NCBI GenBank assembly: GCA_023512015.1
Contig: JAIMAI010000024.1
Span: 1 to 35,396 of the forward strand
Source of the DNA: Acidothermus sp.
Lineage (GTDB): Bacteria; Actinomycetota; Actinomycetes; Acidothermales; Acidothermaceae
Reading direction: 5' to 3'
DNA length: 35,396 nucleotides
Positions 31,196 through 35,396 of this stretch are shown here, one piece after another. Below the pieces are notes generated by a model. It had not been told where the DNA came from and ran no database searches. It saw nothing but the letters and a program-made list of their open reading frames with translations. The position numbers and the translations under genes were made by a program. Numbering within the stretch: the first letter of the stretch is position 1; the number at the start of each line of letters is the position of its first letter.

Positions 31196-32302
31196 GTGCG
31201 TAAACGTCTCATTGCCTCGGTTGGTCTGGGAGTCGTGGCAACGGCCGTTGCCGTAGGCGTGGGCGGTTATATCTGGCTCGACAAATCCGTCACCCTCGTC
31301 GTGGACGGGCAGACACGCCACGTGCACACACATGCACGCAATGTCGACGGACTGCTTGCGTCCGCGAAAGTGCGAGTCGGTCCGCACGACGACGTACGTC
31401 CCGCGCTCGGTACTTCGCTGCAGGACGGAACGACTGTTCAGGTGACGCACGGTCGGCAGCTCTTTCTCACGGTGGACGGCCAAACTCGAACGGTTTGGGT
31501 CACTGCAAATAGCGTCGACGAGGCATTGCGTCAAATAGGCCTGCGTACGGCAGGGGCAGCGCTCTCTGTGGATCGCTTTGCTCGAGTTCCCCTTTCTGGG
31601 CTTCGTATCTCGATCGACCTCCCGCATACGATTCGGGTCGACGTCGACGGACAGACGCGGACTCTGGTCACCAACAAGGAAACAATCGGTGCGGCGCTCG
31701 TCGAGGCCGGTATTTCGCTGAATGCGGGGGACCAAGTGTCCGTTCCCCTCGCGAGTCGTCCGACCGACGGACTCACCGTCGTCATCGTGCGCATCACCAG
31801 CGGAGACGTGCTGGAAAGAGTACCCATACCTTTCACGACGGTGAAGAAATACGATTCGAGCCTTTATGTGGGTACGCGTCGAATCGCTCAGGCCGGCCAG
31901 AACGGCGTCCTGGTGCGCACGTACCGGGTCGTGTACGCCGACGGCGTCCCCCGGAGCAAGACCTTGGTCTCCTCGGAGGTCAGCGTGCCCGCGACGCCGC
32001 AGGTGATTGTGGTGGGGACCAAGCCGGTTCCCGTTGCCCCGGCGACGACCTACCACGTCAAGGCCGACGGCCTCAACTGGGCGGCATTGGCGCGTTGCGA
32101 ATCGGGGGGTCGAGCCGACCTGGTGGACCCGCCGTTCTACGGGCTGTACCAATTCCGGCTCTCCACCTGGCGCGCGGTCGGCGGCCAGGGGCTGCCGAGC
32201 GATGCGTCACCTGCGGAGCAAACCTATCGCGCGCAACTCCTCTTCCAGCGCAGTGACTGGCGCACCCAGTGGCCGGTCTGCGGTCATTACCTCTTCAGCT
32301 GA
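31196..32302 (+). CDS. rpfB: Resuscitation-promoting factor RpfB-type peptidoglycan lytic protein
   Basis: A 368-residue secreted or membrane-tethered cell-wall enzyme that cleaves peptidoglycan and helps growth restart. An N-terminal signal/anchor (RLIASVGLGVVATAVAVGVG, about residues 4-24) is followed by three DUF348 repeats (each with VDGQTR), a G5 domain (ERVPIPFTTVKKYDSSLYVG, GVLVRTYRVVYADGV), a linker, and the C-terminal Rpf lysozyme-like domain. That domain starts LNWAALARCESGG with catalytic Glu302 and ends WRTQWPVCGHYLFS. The start GTG has GGGAG four bases upstream. ksgA follows, as in mycobacteria. A 17-bp tandem duplication begins at the last codons. Confidence 0.94.
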   Translation: MRKRLIASVGLGVVATAVAVGVGGYIWLDKSVTLVVDGQTRHVHTHARNVDGLLASAKVRVGPHDDVRPALGTSLQDGTTVQVTHGRQLFLTVDGQTRTVWVTANSVDEALRQIGLRTAGAALSVDRFARVPLSGLRISIDLPHTIRVDVDGQTRTLVTNKETIGAALVEAGISLNAGDQVSVPLASRPTDGLTVVIVRITSGDVLERVPIPFTTVKKYDSSLYVGTRRIAQAGQNGVLVRTYRVVYADGVPRSKTLVSSEVSVPATPQVIVVGTKPVPVAPATTYHVKADGLNWAALARCESGGRADLVDPPFYGLYQFRLSTWRAVGGQGLPSDASPAEQTYRAQLLFQRSDWRTQWPVCGHYLFS

Positions 32303-32324
32303 TCTCGCTCTTCAGCGGATCTCG
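32291..32324. repeat. 17-bp tandem duplication across the rpfB stop codon
   Basis: CTCTTCAGCTGATCTCG (32291-32307) is directly repeated as CTCTTCAGCGGATCTCG (32308-32324). The only difference is T to G, which changes the TGA stop into GGA in the second copy, though the frame is shifted there. The repeat starts in the Leu-Phe-Ser end of rpfB. Confidence 0.85.
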
Positions 32325-32382
32325 CTGATGCGCAAAGAGTCTCGATCGAGATCGACCAAGGGGCCGAAATCGCGGCTGTCCC

Positions 32383-32394
32383 TACCATGAGCTC
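32383..32394 (+). promoter_or_regulatory. Probable -10 box of leaderless ksgA transcript
   Basis: TACCAT (32383-32388), six bases, then GTG at 32395. There is no ribosome site. The layout equals that of metG and supports GTG 32395 as the ksgA start. Confidence 0.5.
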
Positions 32395-33264
32395 GTGACC
32401 TCCTCGGCTGCGTCTCGACCGCCTTGCACGCTGCTTCGCGCGGGCGACATCCGTGACTTGGCTGCGGAACACGGCTTGCGCCCGCGTAAGACCTTCGGTC
32501 AGCATTTCGTCGTCGACGCAAATGTTCTCCACAAGATCGTGCGGCTTGCCGAGCTGGAACCTTCCGATGTCGTCGTCGAAATAGGCCCGGGGTTCGGGTC
32601 GTTGACCCTTGCCCTGCTGCCGCACGTCGCAGAACTGATCGCGGTCGAGGTGGACCGCCGTCTCGCCGCTCTGCTTCCCGAAACTGTGGCGGCTTGCTGC
32701 CCGGCATACGCCGCTCGCCTCACGGTCGTGGAAGCCGATGCTCTGGACGTCGTGTCCTTGCCGACCGAACCGACGGCACTAGTGGCCAATTTGCCGTACA
32801 ACGTGGCAGTCCCGGTCCTGCTGCGTTTCTTGGATCGTTTTCCGAGCATTCGGCGAGCACTGGTCATGGTGCAACGCGAGGTTGCTGAACGCCTCTGTGC
32901 GACTCCGGGTACCGAGCCGTACGGCGCTCCTTCCGTAAAACTCCGCTGGTACGGAACGGCGAAGATTGTCGCGAATGTCAGTCGGGAGGTTTTCTGGCCC
33001 AAACCGCACGTCGATTCCGCCGTGCTTCGTTTCGACCGGGGATGTGTGCGGACCGCGGATGCCGGTCCCGTCTTCGCCGTGGTCGACGCCGCATTTCGAC
33101 ACCGTCGCAAGACGCTCCGGTCGGCGCTTGCCGCGTGGGCGGGTTCGCGGGAGGCGGCGGAACGTGTGCTCCGGGCTGCCGCTGTGGACCCCGGCGCGCG
33201 GGGGGAGCAACTCGGTCTCGACGAATTCGTGCGCATAGCAGAGCTTGGGCCGACGCTTCGATAG
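32395..33264 (+). CDS. ksgA: 16S rRNA dimethyladenosine transferase KsgA/RsmA
   Basis: A 289-residue methyltransferase that dimethylates A1518 and A1519 of 16S rRNA during 30S assembly. Motifs: LRPRKTFGQHFVVDANVLHK at the start; SAM site VVEIGPGFGSLTLALL (about 60-75); IAVEVDRRL; ADALDVV; catalytic ANLPYNVAVP (N132-Y135); and FWPKPHVDSAVLRF in the C-terminal part, ending with the helical domain RHRRKTLRSALAAW. The length is usual. In most actinobacteria ispE follows; here an extracellular esterase gene follows, after 263 bases. Confidence 0.95.
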   Translation: MTSSAASRPPCTLLRAGDIRDLAAEHGLRPRKTFGQHFVVDANVLHKIVRLAELEPSDVVVEIGPGFGSLTLALLPHVAELIAVEVDRRLAALLPETVAACCPAYAARLTVVEADALDVVSLPTEPTALVANLPYNVAVPVLLRFLDRFPSIRRALVMVQREVAERLCATPGTEPYGAPSVKLRWYGTAKIVANVSREVFWPKPHVDSAVLRFDRGCVRTADAGPVFAVVDAAFRHRRKTLRSALAAWAGSREAAERVLRAAAVDPGARGEQLGLDEFVRIAELGPTLR

Positions 33265-33527
33265 TTTCGGCGATGTTGGAAACGGCCTTCTCCGTTGTTG
33301 GGGAAGCGTCGAGCCTCTTCATACCGCCGAAATCACTCTCCCCGTGAGTCTTGACAGTGAACGACTTCCCTCTTACCGTGGCCACGTCTCCGCAGTTGTT
33401 GCCGAAAGTTTCAGGGGCGGCTGGGCGTCGGCGTGGGCGCGAGACGCGTACCTGGGGGAGTCTGCCGCCACCTTCCGTGCGGCGGGCGTACGCACGTCCT
33501 GCATTCTCGATCCGAACGGAGTGTGTG
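33265..33527 (+). promoter_or_regulatory. Upstream region of the esterase with a sigma-70-like promoter
   Basis: TTGACA (33351-33356), exactly 17 bases, then TACCGT (33374-33379) is a strong housekeeping-type promoter. It leaves a leader of roughly 140 bases before ATG 33528. A widely spaced inverted repeat TTTCGGC/GCCGAAA (33265-33271, 33326-33332) lies upstream. No CebR-type palindrome (TGGGAGCGCTCCCA) was found. No gene is seen in this stretch. Confidence 0.65.
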
Positions 33528-35321
33528 ATGCGCGGTCGTAGCAAAACGTGGCTTTCAGTGATCACCCTCGCCGGCGCCCTCGCCGCCTCTCTCCAGCATG
33601 GGAGTGCGCAGGCGGCGTCCACCGTGTCACCAGGTGTCCTCTCACAAGTGACGGATTTCGGTCCGAACCCGACCAACCTCAACATGTACGTATACGTTCC
33701 GCGATTCCTGGCGCCTCGTCCGGCGCTTCTCGTCGCGATTCACTACTGCACGGGGACGGCGCAAGCCCTGTACAGCGGTTATGCGCACGATTTCGTGACC
33801 GCTGCAGATCAATACGGCTACATCATCATTTTTCCCGAGGCCACGCGAAGCGGGCAGTGCTTCGACGTCTATAGTCCACAAGCTCTGGCCCGTAATGGTG
33901 GCAGCGATCCTCAGGGGATCATGTCGATGGTGTCGTGGGTCGAAGCGCACTATCCGATCGATACCACTCGGATTTTCGCGATGGGTGTTTCGTCGGGAGC
34001 CATGATGACCAACGTCTTGCTCGCCGAATACCCTGACGTCTTCGCTGCGGGCACGGCGTTCATGGGAGTTCCTTACGGCTGCTTCGCGACCGGGAGCAGC
34101 ACGAATACCTGGAACAGTCAGTGCGCCAGTGGCCAGATCATCAAGACTCCTCAGCAGTGGGGAGATCTCGCGCGCTCGGCATATCCCGGGTACGCGGGGC
34201 CGTACCCCAGAATCCAGCTGTGGCACGGCACCAACGACACCACGCTCAATTACGCAAATTTGGGCGAAGAGGTGAAGCAGTGGACCAATCTGCACGGTCT
34301 CTCGACGACTCCGACCTTTAGCGATAGTCCGGTGTCGGGATGGACCCGTAACCGGTACGGCAGCGCTTCGCTCCAACCCCCGGTGGAGGCGATCAGCGTC
34401 GCCGGCGCCGGACACGTCTTGCCCCAGGCAGGTATGGACGCCTACTCGATTGCATTCCTGGGTCTGAACCAATCGTCGCCGCCTTCGCCTTCGCCTAGCC
34501 CGTCGCCGTCTCCTTCGCCTTCTCCGTCTCCGAGTCCGTCGCCGTCTCCTTCTCCGTCGCCGAGTCCGAGCCCGTCTCCGAGTCCGTCTCCGTCGCCGGT
34601 TGTGGGGGTGGCGTGTGCGGCGAGTTTGCAGGTGACGAGTCAGTGGCCGGGTGGGTTTACGGCGAATGTGACGGTGACGAATACGGGTTCGGTGACGGTG
34701 ACGAGTTGGCGGACGGCGTGGTCGTGGCCGAATGATGCGCGGGTGACGGGGGCGTGGAATGCGACGGTGAGTCAGTCGGGGTCGTCGGTGTCGGCGGTGA
34801 ATGTGGGGTACAACGGGACGTTGACGCCGGGGCAGTCGACGCAGTTTGGGGTGCAGGGGACGGTGAGTGGGGCGTTTGGCCCGGTGGTGGTGTCGTGTGG
34901 GGCGAATGGTGCTTCACCGAGCCCGGCTCCCTCGCCGAGCCCGAGCCCGTCGCCGAGCCCGAGCCCGTCGCCTAGCCCGAGCCCGTCGCCTTCACCGAGC
35001 CCGAGTCCGTCGCCTTCGCCGTCGGCGGGGTGTGTGGCGAGTATGCATGTGGACAACAGTTGGAGTGGTGGGTTTACGGCGACGGTGACGGTGTCGAATC
35101 GGACGTCGTCTGCGACCAGTGGGTGGTCGGTGAGTTGGAGTTGGCCGTCGGGTAATTCGCTGGTCAACGCGTGGAATGCGACGGTGACGGTGAGTGGGAC
35201 GACGGTGCGGGCGGTCAACGCCTCCTACAACGGGGTGATCGCGGCTGGTGGGTCGACGACGTTCGGGTTCCAGGCGAACGGGACGCCGGGGAGTCCGACG
35301 TTTACCTGCACCGCTTCCTGA
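33528..35321 (+). CDS. Secreted CE1 acetylxylan-esterase-like enzyme with two CBM2 modules
   Basis: A 597-residue exported enzyme. The signal peptide has a basic start, the core WLSVITLAGALAASLQ and a cut near AQAA. The catalytic domain (about 35-305) is an alpha/beta-hydrolase of the PHB-depolymerase/CE1 type: AIHYCTGTAQALYSGYAHDF, nucleophile Ser155 in GVSSGAMMTN, Asp237 in WHGTNDTTLNY, His296 in GAGHVLPQ. It closely resembles fungal-type acetylxylan esterases (IHYCTGTAQA, TSSGAMMTN). Two Pro-Ser linkers separate two CBM2 cellulose-binding modules, each framed by cysteines (VACAASLQVTSQWPGGFTA; GCVASMHVDNSWSGGFTA). The probable job is removing acetyl groups from xylan while bound to plant wall; feruloyl-ester or PHB cleavage are alternatives. 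ATG 33528 has GGAG upstream; an open frame back to 33351 is not needed. Confidence 0.9.
   Translation: MRGRSKTWLSVITLAGALAASLQHGSAQAASTVSPGVLSQVTDFGPNPTNLNMYVYVPRFLAPRPALLVAIHYCTGTAQALYSGYAHDFVTAADQYGYIIIFPEATRSGQCFDVYSPQALARNGGSDPQGIMSMVSWVEAHYPIDTTRIFAMGVSSGAMMTNVLLAEYPDVFAAGTAFMGVPYGCFATGSSTNTWNSQCASGQIIKTPQQWGDLARSAYPGYAGPYPRIQLWHGTNDTTLNYANLGEEVKQWTNLHGLSTTPTFSDSPVSGWTRNRYGSASLQPPVEAISVAGAGHVLPQAGMDAYSIAFLGLNQSSPPSPSPSPSPSPSPSPSPSPSPSPSPSPSPSPSPSPSPSPVVGVACAASLQVTSQWPGGFTANVTVTNTGSVTVTSWRTAWSWPNDARVTGAWNATVSQSGSSVSAVNVGYNGTLTPGQSTQFGVQGTVSGAFGPVVVSCGANGASPSPAPSPSPSPSPSPSPSPSPSPSPSPSPSPSPSPSAGCVASMHVDNSWSGGFTATVTVSNRTSSATSGWSVSWSWPSGNSLVNAWNATVTVSGTTVRAVNASYNGVIAAGGSTTFGFQANGTPGSPTFTCTAS
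34478..34602 (+). repeat. Pro-Ser linker repeat 1 of the esterase
   Basis: A degenerate 6-base repeat (CCN-TCN/AGY codons) codes for an uninterrupted Pro-Ser ladder between the catalytic domain and the first CBM2. Codons vary (CCG/CCT, TCG/TCT/AGC/AGT), so selection acts on the peptide rather than the DNA copy. Confidence 0.9.
34912..35022 (+). repeat. Pro-Ser linker repeat 2 of the esterase
   Basis: A second Pro-Ser ladder lies between the two CBM2 modules. It is more regular than the first, with long runs of CCGAGCCCGTCG-like units, which suggests recent expansion by slippage. Confidence 0.9.
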
Positions 35322-35348
35322 CCGTCCTCCGACAACCCTCGGGGGAGT

Positions 35349-35396
35349 GGGGGGGGGGGGGCCCCCCCCCCCCCCCCCCCCCCCCCGCCCCCCCCC
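35349..35396. other. G/C homopolymer contig end, probable artefact
   Basis: Thirteen G (35349-35361) are followed by 25 C, a single G (35387) and nine C. This mirror-like G-then-C tract at the sequence end is typical of sequencing or assembly artefacts at a contig border. The 27 bases between the esterase stop and this tract contain the start of a possible hairpin but cannot be interpreted. Confidence 0.8.

Noticed and set aside
34657-34917. Minus-strand Pro/Ser/Thr-rich open frame opposite the first CBM2
   Set aside because: It reflects the skewed codon use of the CBM2 module read backwards, not a gene.
34478-35022. Repeats resembling a CRISPR or satellite array
   Set aside because: They are degenerate 6-base units in frame with a Pro-Ser linker; there are no unique spacers and no cas genes.

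Overview
The window is high-GC DNA with dense coding, many GTG starts and repeated 4-base ATGA/GTGA gene overlaps. It carries an RpfB-type resuscitation factor, a SepX/GlpR divisome protein, a Pmt O-mannosyltransferase and promoters that place GTG or ATG at +1. All of this points to an actinobacterium. The secreted esterase with (PS)n linkers and two family-2 carbohydrate-binding modules resembles enzymes of plant-biomass degraders such as Acidothermus and related Frankiales-like lineages; that placement is inference. The last ~50 bases are G and C homopolymers and look like a contig-end artefact.

Layout. (1) 1-4650: a SAF-domain protein (cut by the window edge) and mtnP on the minus strand, then ftsH and hsp20 on the plus strand, a rho-independent terminator, and fmdB on the minus strand behind a near-perfect CIRCE (HrcA) operator. 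(2) 4670-14570: a metal and redox island. It holds a DUF5946 protein, a decayed csoR fragment, a SHOCT protein, a thiol-redox operon (glutaredoxin-like, CcdA-like, membrane-anchored CxxC redoxin), an OmpR/histidine-kinase pair, the Cu+ ATPase CopA, the chaperone CopZ, two small membrane proteins, an intact CsoR, and a permease fused to a YHS domain and a histidine-rich tail. Both copZ and csoR carry CsoR-type operators. An 11-bp-spaced direct repeat occurs upstream of the redox operon and of the small membrane protein genes. (3) 14570-17320: a small conserved hypothetical, an NhaP2-type antiporter and 5-formyltetrahydrofolate cyclo-ligase, with a diguanylate cyclase divergent to it. (4) 19600-24580: galU, glp/moeA, moaC, mog, a RimJ-like acetyltransferase and sepX/glpR, combining sugar-nucleotide, molybdenum-cofactor and cell-division functions. 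(5) 24640-33270: tRNA-Ala(CGC), pmt, a DUF3048 protein, rsmI, metG, tatD, rpfB and ksgA, a typical actinobacterial housekeeping run. (6) 33270-35396: a secreted CE1 acetylxylan-esterase-like enzyme with two CBM2 modules, then the homopolymer end.

How it fits together. From memory of actinobacterial genomes, SAF, mtnP, fmdB, 5-FCL, galU, glp, moaC, mog, rimJ and sepX often form one neighbourhood. Here it is split by ftsH-hsp20 and by the ~10-kb copper/redox island. The island has its own sensing (CsoR plus a two-component system), export (CopA), chaperoning (CopZ) and envelope thiol chemistry. The CIRCE in front of fmdB, beside ftsH and hsp20, suggests a link between this zinc-ribbon protein and protein quality control. 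No integrase, transposase, CRISPR array or prophage gene was seen. No gene-free stretch exceeds 300 bases; the two longest (30909-31195 and 33265-33527) are described under their own entries.
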